Below, one piece after another: positions 37,312-47,387 of a DNA stretch of 64,000 nt (position 1 is the stretch's first letter; every line of letters begins with the position of its first letter). The stretch is taken from positions 1 through 64,000 of the forward strand of contig JAPOQZ010000074.1 of NCBI GenBank assembly GCA_026710435.1. Reading direction: 5' to 3'. The notes below the pieces were generated by a model. It was given only the letters and a program-made list of their open reading frames with translations, did not search any database and had not been told where the DNA came from. This DNA is from a bacterium. GTDB taxonomy: Bacteria; Actinomycetota; Acidimicrobiia; Spongiisociales; Spongiisociaceae. A program made the position numbers and the translations under genes.

Positions 37312-37629
37312 GGACCATCGGAGCGATTCGTGGTCGAGTCCAACTACATCGGCTGTACTCGGGACGGGAGAGTGCCGTTACTCGGGGAGGGCGGCGGCGG
37401 TGCGACCCATGGGATAGTTGGAGGAGCCAGCCACGTCTTCTGGTCGAGTAGTCAAGAGACTTTGTGGGAGAGGCTTAAGTGTGCCGTCGGCGCTGCGTCG
37501 TGTGCCCGATGGACCGGCGAGCTGTCACCGCAGGAAGTGGCGGATGCCCGCGAGTACTACGGGCTTGACCCTTAGCCCGGCGCTTGCGCGGCGGCGTAGG
37601 GGTTGATGAGTCTGGGTATGGCCGTCAAC

Positions 37630-38985
37630 TCAGGGTGGGGCGCGGTTGGTATCGGCGTGGAGCGCTCTGAGGATGGCGAGTGTGTGGGGGTCGGGGTCGG
37701 GCGGCTGGTAGCCACAGGTCCGGTTGGGTGGTAGCAGGCGCCGCCGTTTGGGTGGGGATTGAGGGTCGATGCGTAGGCCTCGGCGGTGTATGGCGCCGTG
37801 GTGGTGCCACCAACACAACGTGGTGAGATTGTCGGGGGAGTGGTTCCCGCCTCTGGACAGCGGGGTGATGTGGTGGACTTCGAGACGGTAGGTGGAGGTG
37901 CATCCGTCGATGGTGCAGCCGTCGTCTCGTCCTAGGACAGCCCTTCGAACCGATGGCCGTAGCGAAGCGATGGTTCCGTGGTGGACGATGTCCTGTCCAT
38001 CCGTGGTGATCGCCTCGGTGCGGCCCACGCATTGGATGAGGTCGACGGTGTCGGGTCCGACCCGGGCTCCTCCAAGGACGGCAACGCCCCGCTCGTATCC
38101 GGACGTTCGGGCAAGAGGGCTCTGGGCTACGACCATGAGCGACGGTTCCCGCCGGTTGCGAGCCTCCCGCATCCGATCCGAGGTTGTCTTGGCCGGTTCG
38201 GGATGCCGGTCCAGTTCGTCCTGGCAGAGGGTGGTGAGCGCCAAAGCTCTTCTCTGTCTCGCATCGGGACGGGCTTCTGTGGCCGGTACCAGCTTCTCGC
38301 CTCTGCGGTCCAGACCCTCGCGGCAGATCTCCGCTTCCAGAGCGCCGAGGCGTCCTCTCACCTGCACATGGGTGCCGTCGAGGGACGGTTGGAGGCTCAG
38401 GTACTGGCTCTCGAATAGTCCCCGCTCGTCGGTCCGGGTCATCTTGCGGTGCGCTTGCAGGAGCCGTGCGACTGATTCGAGGTCCAAGTCCCGGCTACGC
38501 TCGATGACATCTTCGGTGGCGCCCGCTTCGGCTAGCCGGGTCTCCACCAGCATCCGCTGATAGCAGACGGCGCCTTGCCGGATGTCTTCGATCTGGTCGG
38601 CTCCTAGGAGCTTGGCCAGATACACCAGGTCCCGGGCGGTGGACCTGCTCGTGTCGAGCTGGGATGCGACCATCTCGGCGGGGGTGCGGTACCCCATGCG
38701 GGCCACTGCACCCCGTCGCAGCATGTGTTTGATCCATTGGAGTTGGTCGCCCCTGGCCCGGCTGATCTGGGCTTCGGCCTTGACCAGCCCGGCTTCGGCT
38801 TTCGCATCCTCAACGTCTGCGTGCGCATAGTCTCCGGTGCTCACCATGTGCTGCGCCCGGTCGTATACCCGCTGCCGTTCGCTCTGGTAGCGGCTGGCGA
38901 ACTGGTCGGGCTTGGAAGCGCCCAGGAAAGTGTGCCCGGGTTGGACCGTTTCCTGGTGCGGATAGTCGAGTAAGTAGCCGTACAT
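37630..38985 (-). CDS. DUF222/HNH endonuclease family protein (13E12-like)
   Basis: C-terminal CTIDGCTSTYRLEVHHITPLSRGGNHSPDNLTTLCWWHHHGAIHRRGLRI. Confidence 0.88.
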   Translation of the reverse strand: MYGYLLDYPHQETVQPGHTFLGASKPDQFASRYQSERQRVYDRAQHMVSTGDYAHADVEDAKAEAGLVKAEAQISRARGDQLQWIKHMLRRGAVARMGYRTPAEMVASQLDTSRSTARDLVYLAKLLGADQIEDIRQGAVCYQRMLVETRLAEAGATEDVIERSRDLDLESVARLLQAHRKMTRTDERGLFESQYLSLQPSLDGTHVQVRGRLGALEAEICREGLDRRGEKLVPATEARPDARQRRALALTTLCQDELDRHPEPAKTTSDRMREARNRREPSLMVVAQSPLARTSGYERGVAVLGGARVGPDTVDLIQCVGRTEAITTDGQDIVHHGTIASLRPSVRRAVLGRDDGCTIDGCTSTYRLEVHHITPLSRGGNHSPDNLTTLCWWHHHGAIHRRGLRIDPQSPPKRRRLLPPNRTCGYQPPDPDPHTLAILRALHADTNRAPP

Positions 38986-39059
38986 ACGTTCGTATAATAT
39001 CAGCAGGGTGTGACATAAACAAATCGACTCTATCTCAACCAGTCGGCTTATACAGGAAA

Positions 39060-39437
39060 GTGTTAAGTTCCAAGCATTCAGGTGAGGCGACATCTCTCGG
39101 TACGGTCGGGGATGATATATTCGAACGGTTGGAGGCGCATTGCCTGAGAAGCGGAGAGTCAAGATCCGCGCCGAGGAAGCGATTGCTTCGAGAGGGATTG
39201 CGTACGGAGGATCATCCCGGGATCGTGTTCCGATCCGGTCCGGGAGGGCGGCGGGCCGGTTTGATCGGCGGGCCGGACGTTTGGGAGGTTGTGCGAGCGA
39301 TTCCTGGCCCAAAGCTCGGTCCGCGTAACAGGCTGGACGCCATCCGGGACCGGATGGGCTTGACGGCGGACCAGGTAACGATCGCCCTGCAGTATTACGC
39401 AGAGCACGGGCCAGAAGTTGACGGATGGCTCCTGTGA
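39060..39437 (+). CDS. DUF433-like antitoxin candidate
   Basis: EDHPGIVFRSGPGGRRAGLIGGPDVWEVVRAI...; immediately upstream of a DUF5615-like toxin. Confidence 0.65.
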   Translation: MLSSKHSGEATSLGTVGDDIFERLEAHCLRSGESRSAPRKRLLREGLRTEDHPGIVFRSGPGGRRAGLIGGPDVWEVVRAIPGPKLGPRNRLDAIRDRMGLTADQVTIALQYYAEHGPEVDGWLL

Positions 39438-39469
39438 CTGGACGAGGAGGCTGAGCGCGCCGAGGTGCG

Positions 39470-39853
39470 ATGGCGGAGGGGCCAGGAGTTACTTGGCAAG
39501 TGAAGCTTCTCTTCGACGAGATGTGGTTGCCGACCCTTGCACGAGCACTGCGTCAACGAGGTCATGACGTGGTGGCGGTAGCGGAGCTTCCCGAGCTCCG
39601 GGGTAGTCCCGACGACGCGACATACCGGGAAGCACGCCGGCAAAGCCGGCTCATCGTTACCGAGAACGTATTGGACTACCGGCCGCCGGCTGCCACAGAC
39701 GCCAGAGCCGGGCGGGCCCATCCCGGGCTCGTCTTCACCAGCAATAGGGCCTTTCCGAGGGCAAGCCGGCGGACGGCGGGCAGGTTGGTACTGGCGCTGG
39801 ACGCGTTCCTCAGCACCGGAGAGGCAGTCGCGGGGGAGCACTGGCTCGGTTAG
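39470..39853 (+). CDS. DUF5615 PIN-like toxin candidate
   Basis: VKLLFDEMWLPTLARALRQRGHDVVAVAELPELRGSPDDATYREARRQSRLIVTENVLDY. Confidence 0.7.
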   Translation: MAEGPGVTWQVKLLFDEMWLPTLARALRQRGHDVVAVAELPELRGSPDDATYREARRQSRLIVTENVLDYRPPAATDARAGRAHPGLVFTSNRAFPRASRRTAGRLVLALDAFLSTGEAVAGEHWLG

Positions 39854-40039
39854 CCCCGATTCGTCATCCGCGGGTTTGTATTGGCGAACGGGGTGTGGGA
39901 TGTGAGCCTTCTGGCCGGGGATTATGGCGTTCTCCATGGTCCCGTCTCGGAAGGCGCGACTTCACGCGTCTGGTGAAGCTGGGCCCGGTTCCGATGACTT
40001 GGTTGATGTGCAACACTGCAATGTGTATGTCTGGAAACA
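39851..40039. repeat. Dispersed repeat type C, copy 2
   Basis: TAGCCCCGATTCGTCATCCGCGGGTTTG...GTGTATGTCTGGAAACAC, similar to 13345-13535. Starts at the toxin stop codon. Confidence 0.75.
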
Positions 40040-40071
40040 CTACCAAGCAGGGCTAGCTCTGCTTGGTAGTG
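40038..40071. terminator. Strong hairpin upstream of nuoA
   Basis: CACTACCAAGCAG-GGCTAGCT-CTGCTTGGTAGTG, perfect 13-bp stem. Confidence 0.55.
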
Positions 40072-40200
40072 GTGTCGACCAGGATCCGGCCGCCGCCGGG
40101 CTCATTTCCGAGCACGTCGGTGGGTGGCGACTTACGTGCCGGTCGTTTTGGCACTGACCGTCCCGTTTTCCTAGGCTGAAATGTCTAACGAAGGGACGGG

Positions 40201-40620
40201 TTGGAGCTGTCTGAGTATCTCCCCATCGCGGTGATGTTCCTGCTGGCTGCGGCATTCGCAGGGGTCTCCCTCGTGGTCTCCTACCTGATCTCCTACAAGC
40301 GTCCGACTCCGGAGAAGCTGGAGCCCTACGAATGCGGGATCGTCACGGAGGCCGAACCCATCCAGCGGTTCCCCGTCAAGTTCTACCTGGTGGCGATCCT
40401 GTTCGTCATATTCGACGTCGAGATCATCTTCCTCTTCGCCTGGGCCTCGGTATTCGGTGACCTCGGATGGCCCGGGGTGATTGCGGTGGCGGTGTTCACC
40501 CTGCTCATAGTGGAGACCCTCGGATATGTTTGGAAGCGCGGGGCACTGGACTGGAACGTGTCCCGTCGCGCCCGCTACCGGCCCGAGACGGCGCGGGCCG
40601 CCGGGGAGTACGTTGCCTGA
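40201..40620 (+). CDS. nuoA: NADH-quinone oxidoreductase subunit A
   Basis: [50 protein letters not shown]. Confidence 0.95.
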   Translation: MELSEYLPIAVMFLLAAAFAGVSLVVSYLISYKRPTPEKLEPYECGIVTEAEPIQRFPVKFYLVAILFVIFDVEIIFLFAWASVFGDLGWPGVIAVAVFTLLIVETLGYVWKRGALDWNVSRRARYRPETARAAGEYVA

Positions 40621-41090
40621 TGGCCCGGCTCACCACACCACCTCACCTCCTCACCACGACGCTCGGGACGGCGATGCGCTGGGCGCAGACGCAATCGATG
40701 TGGCCGGCCACATTCGGGCTGGCCTGCTGCGCTATCGAGATGATGGCCACCGGGACCGCCCACAACGACCTGGCCCGTTTCGGGATGGAGGTGTTCCGGG
40801 CTTCGCCACGCCAAGCGGATCTGATGGTGGTGGCAGGGCGTGTCTCGCAGAAGATGGCCCCTGTCCTGCGGCAGGTCTACGACCAGATGGCCGATCCCAA
40901 ATGGGTAATCTCGATGGGGGCGTGTGCCTCCACCGGCGGGATGTTCAACAACTACGCGTTGGTGCAGGGGGTTGACCAGATCGTTCCGGTAGACATCTAC
41001 GTACCCGGGTGTCCACCCGGTCCACAGTCGTTGATGCACGGCATCCTCACCCTCCAGGACAAGGTGATGACCGGGGAGTTGGCCCGCTGA
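40620..41090 (+). CDS. nuoB: NADH-quinone oxidoreductase subunit B
   Basis: [15 protein letters not shown]...[41 protein letters not shown]. Confidence 0.95.
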   Translation: MARLTTPPHLLTTTLGTAMRWAQTQSMWPATFGLACCAIEMMATGTAHNDLARFGMEVFRASPRQADLMVVAGRVSQKMAPVLRQVYDQMADPKWVISMGACASTGGMFNNYALVQGVDQIVPVDIYVPGCPPGPQSLMHGILTLQDKVMTGELAR

Positions 41091-41596
41091 TGGCCGCCGG
41101 AAAGGATCCCGTGGCGGTCGGCGGAGACGACCTGTCGAGCGGGCTGCTCAATGCGGTGGCTTCCGCGCGTCCCGAGACCTCCCTGGAGGACGAGGTCATC
41201 CGGGTGGCGCCCGACGATCTGGCCCGGCTGGCCGGTGCGGCTCGGGCGGCCGGATTCGAGGTGTGCTCCGACATCACCGCGGTGGACTACCTGGGGATAC
41301 GCCGAACCCGCTTCGAAGTGGTCGTGAACCTGCTTTCCCTCTCACTCAACCGCCGCCTCCGTATCCTCGCAGCGGTTCCCGAGGATGATCCTGCCGTTCC
41401 GTCCCTCGTAGCCGTCTACCCGGGCGCCGGCTTCCTCGAGAGGGAGGTCTACGACATGTTCGGGATCCGTTTCGAGGGCCATCCGGACCTCACCCGGATC
41501 CTCATGCCCGACGACTGGGAAGGGCACCCGCTGCGTCGTGACTTCGGAGTCGGGGCGGTGCCGGTCCAGTTCAAAGAAGCCCACCAGGTTTTCTGA
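41090..41596 (+). CDS. nuoC: NADH-quinone oxidoreductase subunit C
   Basis: EREVYDMFGIRFEGHPDLTRILMPDDWEGHPLRRDF. Confidence 0.95.
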   Translation: MAAGKDPVAVGGDDLSSGLLNAVASARPETSLEDEVIRVAPDDLARLAGAARAAGFEVCSDITAVDYLGIRRTRFEVVVNLLSLSLNRRLRILAAVPEDDPAVPSLVAVYPGAGFLEREVYDMFGIRFEGHPDLTRILMPDDWEGHPLRRDFGVGAVPVQFKEAHQVF

Positions 41597-42951
41597 TGTC
41601 CCGCAACCCTGCCACCACCGACATCTGGGTATCCGGCACCGAGGTCCCGGAGGTACCCGAGTGGATGGTGGCGGGCACCGACGAGGGCGCCCAGGAGATG
41701 AACCGGGAGGAGACCCGGGACCGGGCGGTGGAGCAGCGAGGCAGCCGGGTCGTCGACGACTGGGTCATCGACGATGCGGTGGCGGACGACGAGCGCATGA
41801 CCGTCAACATGGGCCCTCAGCATCCCTCCACCCACGGGGTTCTGCGGCTCAACCTCGAGTTGGAGGGCGAGATCGTGCGCCGGATCAAGCCGGTCATCGG
41901 CTACCTCCACACCGGTATGGAGAAGACCGCCGAGACCCTGACGTTCCTGCAGGGTGGGACCAATGTGACCCGGATGGACTATCTGGCGCCCCTTCACAAC
42001 GAGCTCTGCTATTCACTGGCGGTGGAGAAACTGCTCGGCGTGGAGATCCCTCCCCGAGCCCAGGCGATCCGGGTGCTGATGACCGAACTGAATCGGATCT
42101 CGTCCCATCTCGTGGCCACCGCCACCAACGGCATGGACATCGGCGCCCTCTCCATGATGATGTACGGGTTCCGGGAGAGGGAACTCGTCCTCGCCTTCTT
42201 CGAGAAGACCACCGGCCTGCGCATGAACCACAACTACATCCGACCGGGCGGGGTTGCTGCCGATCTCCCCGACGGGTGGGAGGACGACGTGGAGGAGATC
42301 CTCGAACGGATACCTGCCGCCATGCGGGACTACGAGGATCTGCTGAAGGAGAACTCGATCTGGAAGGGACGAACCCAGGGTATCGGGATCATCACCGCCG
42401 AGGAGTGCCTCGCCTACGGGATCACCGGTCCCACTCTCCGGGCGACCGGAGTGGAGTGGGACCTGCGCCGCTCGCAGCCCTACTCGGGTATCGAATCGTA
42501 CGACTTCGACGTCGTCACCGGCAGCCGAGGCGATGTCTACGATCGCTACCGCGTGAGGATCGGCGAGATGCGGCAGTCGCTGCGGATCGTGGCCCAGGTC
42601 GCCGACAGCATGCCGCGCGGCGATTACAGGACAGGGGACCGCAAGGTGTCGCCACCTCCCCGGCGCCGGATCGACGAGTCGATGGAGGCGCTGATCCACC
42701 ACTTCAAGATCTACACCGAGGGTTTCAAGGTCCCGGCCGGCGAGACGTACGTGGCGATCGAGTCCCCCCGGGGCGAACTCGGCTGCTACCTCGTGTCCGA
42801 CGGGGGCGGATCCCCGCTACGGATGCACACGCGGGCACCGTCATTCTCCAACCTCCAAGCCCTGCCGATCATGATGGCCGACTCGCTGGTGGCCGATACG
42901 GTCGCCTGCATCGCCTCGCTTGATCCCGTCATGGGCGACGTGGACCGGTAA
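41596..42951 (+). CDS. nuoD: NADH-quinone oxidoreductase subunit D
   Basis: MTVNMGPQHPSTHGVLRLNLELEGEIVRRIKPVIGYLHTGMEK. Confidence 0.95.
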   Translation: MSRNPATTDIWVSGTEVPEVPEWMVAGTDEGAQEMNREETRDRAVEQRGSRVVDDWVIDDAVADDERMTVNMGPQHPSTHGVLRLNLELEGEIVRRIKPVIGYLHTGMEKTAETLTFLQGGTNVTRMDYLAPLHNELCYSLAVEKLLGVEIPPRAQAIRVLMTELNRISSHLVATATNGMDIGALSMMMYGFRERELVLAFFEKTTGLRMNHNYIRPGGVAADLPDGWEDDVEEILERIPAAMRDYEDLLKENSIWKGRTQGIGIITAEECLAYGITGPTLRATGVEWDLRRSQPYSGIESYDFDVVTGSRGDVYDRYRVRIGEMRQSLRIVAQVADSMPRGDYRTGDRKVSPPPRRRIDESMEALIHHFKIYTEGFKVPAGETYVAIESPRGELGCYLVSDGGGSPLRMHTRAPSFSNLQALPIMMADSLVADTVACIASLDPVMGDVDR

Positions 42952-44958
42952 TTGGCCATGTCCTACACCTGGTCGGCGGTAGCGGAGGAGCGTGCCCGTA
43001 AGGTCATAGCCTCCTATCCCCAGCGGCGCTCTGCTGTGATGCCGCTGCTATACATCGCGATGCGGGAGGATCTCGATCAGGGCAGCGACCGGCTCACGCC
43101 GGAAGGGATGCGCCGGGTGGCTGAATTGGTCGGGCTCACACCAGCCCAGGTCTCGGCGGTGGCCAGTTTCTACACGATGTACAAGCGGGAGCCGGTAGGC
43201 CGGTATCTCGTGTCGGTGTGCACCTCACTCTCCTGCTGGCTGGGTGGCGCCGACGACGTCCTGCACGCGGTCGAGGACGAGGCCGGTGCTCCCTCCGGCG
43301 GTACTGGGAGCGACGATCTCATCTCTCCCGAGCACGTCGAATGCATCGGGGCCTGCGCGGGAGCGCCGGCACTTCAGGTCAACTACGAGTTCGTGGAAGG
43401 CGTCACCCCCGGCAAGGCCCGGCAGATGGTCAGGTGGCTCCGGACCGAGCGGCCCCTCGAGGTGACCGGCGACGAACTCCAGAAACGCTTCGGGGGTCGT
43501 ACATCCTTCCCGTGGGCGATACCCGATGCGGTGGGTGCCGGCGGGCCCGTCCCTGCATTCTCTGCGTTCGGAACGGAAGTACCTGCCGGGCTGCTGGAGC
43601 CGGATCCGCAGGAGGTGGCTCCGACGACCGGCAACGGCGAGTCTCCGATGATCCTCACCGCCCGGATGAACGAGCACCCCCGGACCAGCCACATGCTCAC
43701 TACCTACGAAACCACCGGCGGCTACGCCGCTCTCCGCAAGGTCCTCGAGCAGCCCGGCATCGCACCTGGCGACATCACCGCCGAGCTCAAGACCTCGATG
43801 CTGCGCGGGCGGGGCGGGGCGGGATTCCCCGCCGGCGTCAAATGGGGCTTCCTGGCGCCCCCCCGGCCCTCGTACCTGGTGGTGAACGCCGACGAGTCCG
43901 AACCGGGTACCTTCAAGGATCGCCAGCTCATGGAACGAGACCCCCACCAACTGGTCGAAGGTGTTGTGATCTCCTCCTACGCCAACGAGGCCCACCACGC
44001 CTTCATCTACGTGCGTGGCGAATATCCGAGGGCTGCCAGGCGGGTCCAGGACGCCGTCGACGAGGCCTACGCAGCCGGTTACCTGGGCCGGGACATCCTC
44101 GGCTCCGGATACGACCTGGAGGTGACGGTGCACGTCGGGGCGGGGGCGTACATATGCGGCGAGGAGACCGGCCTCCTCAACAGCCTGGAAGGTCGTCGCG
44201 GCGAACCCCGTCTCAAACCTCCTTACTTCCCGGCTGCGAAGGGCCTCTACATGATGCCCACGATCGTCAACAACGTCGAGACCCTCGCCAACATCCCATG
44301 GATAATCAACAACGGCGGGCCCGCCTACGCGGCGATCGGTCCGCCGGCCTCGCCGGGACGCCGCATGTGTTCGATCTCGGGCCACGTCAACCGGCCCGGA
44401 AACTACGAGATCGTAGAGGGCCTCACCTGGCGGGACCTGATCTTCGACGTGGCGGGAGGCATGCGCGACGGCAACCGTCTCAAGGCCTGGGTGCCGGGAG
44501 GCGCATCGTCTCCCTGGTTCGTGCCCGAACTCCACCTTGACACCGAGGTCACCAAGGAAGCCATCGACGGGCACGGCTCGATGACCGGGTCAGGAGCGGT
44601 GATCGTGATGGACGAGACGACCGACATGGTGGCGGCGGCGGAGCGCCTCGTCCGCTTCTTCGCCCACGAGTCCTGTGGACAGTGCACCCCTTGCCGGGAA
44701 GGAACCGTCTGGCTGGACTTGATCCTGAGACGGGTCATGGACGGGCAGGGTCGTCCGGTGGACGCCGACCTCCTACTCGACGTATCGGACAACATCTCGC
44801 CCGGACTCAACTGGCCCCCGGCGATGACCACGATCTGCCCGCTGGGGCCGTCCGCTGTCTCTCCGGTTGTTTCCCTGCTCCGGTACTTTCCGGAGGAGAT
44901 AGAGGCCTACGTACGCCAGGCCAACCTGATCCCGGTAATGATCGGAGGTCTGCGTTGA
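42952..44958 (+). CDS. NuoE-NuoF fusion protein
   Basis: N-terminal 24-kDa domain (ASFYTMYKREPVGRYLVSVCTSLSCWLGG...VECIGACAGAPALQVN) fused in frame to the 51-kDa domain (GRGGAGFPAGVKWGF...CGEETGLLNSLEG...ESCGQCTPCREG). Confidence 0.93.
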   Translation: MAMSYTWSAVAEERARKVIASYPQRRSAVMPLLYIAMREDLDQGSDRLTPEGMRRVAELVGLTPAQVSAVASFYTMYKREPVGRYLVSVCTSLSCWLGGADDVLHAVEDEAGAPSGGTGSDDLISPEHVECIGACAGAPALQVNYEFVEGVTPGKARQMVRWLRTERPLEVTGDELQKRFGGRTSFPWAIPDAVGAGGPVPAFSAFGTEVPAGLLEPDPQEVAPTTGNGESPMILTARMNEHPRTSHMLTTYETTGGYAALRKVLEQPGIAPGDITAELKTSMLRGRGGAGFPAGVKWGFLAPPRPSYLVVNADESEPGTFKDRQLMERDPHQLVEGVVISSYANEAHHAFIYVRGEYPRAARRVQDAVDEAYAAGYLGRDILGSGYDLEVTVHVGAGAYICGEETGLLNSLEGRRGEPRLKPPYFPAAKGLYMMPTIVNNVETLANIPWIINNGGPAYAAIGPPASPGRRMCSISGHVNRPGNYEIVEGLTWRDLIFDVAGGMRDGNRLKAWVPGGASSPWFVPELHLDTEVTKEAIDGHGSMTGSGAVIVMDETTDMVAAAERLVRFFAHESCGQCTPCREGTVWLDLILRRVMDGQGRPVDADLLLDVSDNISPGLNWPPAMTTICPLGPSAVSPVVSLLRYFPEEIEAYVRQANLIPVMIGGLR

Positions 44959-47387
44959 CCACGGCGGAGCGTCCGGTGGTGCGGCTCACGATCGACGGAA
45001 CAGAGGTCGAGGCCGCAGCCGGCGAGCTACTGATAAAGGCCGCTGAGGACTCTGGAACCTACGTTCCGCGCTTCTGCTGGCATCCGCGCATGAACCCGGT
45101 CGGCATGTGCAGGATGTGCCTCGTCGAACTCGAGACTCCCCGAGGCCGCCTGATCATTCCGTCTTGCATGCAGCCGGTGAGCGACGGCATGGTGGTCTAC
45201 GCCGAATCAGAGGCGGCTCGCAAGGCACAGGAGGGGGTGCTGGAGTTCCTACTCCTCAACCATCCCTTGGACTGCCCGGTGTGCGATAAGGGCGGCGAGT
45301 GTCCGCTCCAGGATCAAACCATGTCCTACGGACCCGGCGAGAGCCGCTTCGTCGAGGAGAAGCGCCACTTTGCCAAGCCGATCCCGATCAGCGATCTGGT
45401 GCTGTTGGATCGCGAGCGATGCATACTGTGCGCCCGCTGCACCCGGTTCGCGGACGAGATATCGGGCGACCCGCTGATCGAGTTCCAAAACCGAGGCAAC
45501 TACACGCAGGTGCTGACCTTCCCCGACGAGCCGTTCAACTCCTACTTCTCGGGCAACACCGTGCAGATCTGTCCCGTTGGAGCGTTGACCGCCGTGCCTT
45601 ACCGCTTCCGGGCCCGTCCCTGGGATCTTCAAGTTGCCGAGAGCACCGGCATGGTTCATACCGAGGGGAGCCGCCTGGCAGTCCATGCCTCGCAGAATCG
45701 GGTGCTGCGACTGCTCGGTGTGGATAACGGTGCCACCAACCAAGGCTGGCTGTCGGACAAGGAACGCTTCGGTTTCGAGTTCGTCAACTCGCCCGACCGG
45801 CTCCGCACACCCCTCATCCGGGAAGGGTCCGGATTCCGCGAAGCAGGATGGGGAGAGGCCCTCGACCTGGTGGCGCAGCGGCTCACCGCTGCAATTGCCG
45901 ACCGGGGAGGGTCTTCGGTGGCCGCCCTCGGCGGCGCGCGGGGCACCAACGAGGACGCGTACGCCCTGTCCAAGTTCATGCGGGTGGCGGTCGGCTCCAA
46001 CAACCTCGACGCGCAGTTGGGAGACGGGCTCGACGCTCGGTTCCTGGCCGCCTTGGCGGGCCGGGGGCGGATCGACGACCTCGAGTCGGCCCGCACCATC
46101 CTGCTGTGGGGACCGGACGTGAAGGAGACCCATCCCATCCTCTACCTGCGGGTTCGTAGAGCGGCCCAGGAGTTGGGCGCCACCCTGATCGTCGTACATC
46201 CGAGGGGTACCGGCTTGGATGATCGGACCACCCACAAGCTCACCTACCAGCCCGGCACCGGTTCAGCCTTGCTCGAGCGGGTCGAAGCCGGGGAGGGTGA
46301 ACTCGGCGCTGTACGGACCGCTATGGAGCGTGGTCCGTTGCTTGCTCTGGTCGGCCGCCCCGGTCTCGGAGAGGATGCTCGCCTGGCCGAGTCGGTGGCC
46401 GCCTTCGCGAGGGGCCTCGGGGCGAGCGTTCTTCCGCTCGTCCATCGGGGTAACACGTTCGGAGCGCTGGATATGGGTGTCGCCCCGGACCTGCTGCCGG
46501 GTCGGGTGCTCCTCGAGGGGGCGGGAGCTGCACCGGAGTTGCTGTCGGACTGGCGTTCGATACCCGGCGAGCCCGGTCTCGACGCTCTGGGCATCGCAGC
46601 CCGTGCCGCCGCCCGCGGGATTGCCGTCCTCATGCTGTGCGGCGCGGACCCGGTCCGTGACCTTGTGGGCTCCGACGGACGTGCCCTCCTGTCCAGTGCC
46701 GGGTTCGTGGTCGCCCTCGATCTGTTCCTCACCGATTCCTCGCGCCGGGCCGACGTGGTTCTTCCGGCACTGGGCTTCGCGGAGAAGAAGGGCACGGCGA
46801 CCAACCTGGAGGGAAGGGTGCAGATGGTCAACCGCCTCGTACCCGGACCCGGGCAGGCCCGCGCGGACTGGTCGATTCTCGACGACCTGGCGACGCGGAT
46901 GGGGCGTCCCATCGGACTGGCGTCGGGCAAGGAGATCGCCGCGGAGATCTCCAGGGTGGCTCCGGCCTACTCCGGGATCACCTGGGATCATCTCGAATGG
47001 GATGCCCGGGAGGGGGCGGTGGTGCCGATCGATGGCGCCGTCCAGCCGGTCACCTACGAGCCACGCCGCCGGACCTCGCCGAAGGAGGCGCCGCGCTACT
47101 CGCTCCATCTGGCCCGCACCCTCTACGACGACGGAGTGCTCCTGCGGCACTGCCCATCCCTATCCCGGCAGGCACCGGGCGCTTCCGCTCATCTGACACC
47201 GGCACATGCAGCTTCGGTCGGGGTCGGGGAAGGTGACCCGGTCACTTTCCGGATAGGCGAACATTCGCTGACCCTGCCTGTGCGGTTGGACCCGACCCTC
47301 CATGAGGGGACCGTCTACGTACCGTTCAACCAGGCCGACCTGCCGCCGTTGGGCGGCAGGAACCTCGAAGTCGGGGGATGGGCCTGA
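44955..47387 (+). CDS. nuoG: NADH-quinone oxidoreductase subunit G
   Basis: [21 protein letters not shown]...[20 protein letters not shown]...[14 protein letters not shown]. Confidence 0.94.
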   Translation: MTTAERPVVRLTIDGTEVEAAAGELLIKAAEDSGTYVPRFCWHPRMNPVGMCRMCLVELETPRGRLIIPSCMQPVSDGMVVYAESEAARKAQEGVLEFLLLNHPLDCPVCDKGGECPLQDQTMSYGPGESRFVEEKRHFAKPIPISDLVLLDRERCILCARCTRFADEISGDPLIEFQNRGNYTQVLTFPDEPFNSYFSGNTVQICPVGALTAVPYRFRARPWDLQVAESTGMVHTEGSRLAVHASQNRVLRLLGVDNGATNQGWLSDKERFGFEFVNSPDRLRTPLIREGSGFREAGWGEALDLVAQRLTAAIADRGGSSVAALGGARGTNEDAYALSKFMRVAVGSNNLDAQLGDGLDARFLAALAGRGRIDDLESARTILLWGPDVKETHPILYLRVRRAAQELGATLIVVHPRGTGLDDRTTHKLTYQPGTGSALLERVEAGEGELGAVRTAMERGPLLALVGRPGLGEDARLAESVAAFARGLGASVLPLVHRGNTFGALDMGVAPDLLPGRVLLEGAGAAPELLSDWRSIPGEPGLDALGIAARAAARGIAVLMLCGADPVRDLVGSDGRALLSSAGFVVALDLFLTDSSRRADVVLPALGFAEKKGTATNLEGRVQMVNRLVPGPGQARADWSILDDLATRMGRPIGLASGKEIAAEISRVAPAYSGITWDHLEWDAREGAVVPIDGAVQPVTYEPRRRTSPKEAPRYSLHLARTLYDDGVLLRHCPSLSRQAPGASAHLTPAHAASVGVGEGDPVTFRIGEHSLTLPVRLDPTLHEGTVYVPFNQADLPPLGGRNLEVGGWA

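Noticed and set aside
37288-37575. ORF downstream of argJ ending GELSPQEVADAREYYGLDP
   Set aside because: The tail looks protein-like but the N-terminus overlaps repeat D and no family is recognised; evidence insufficient.
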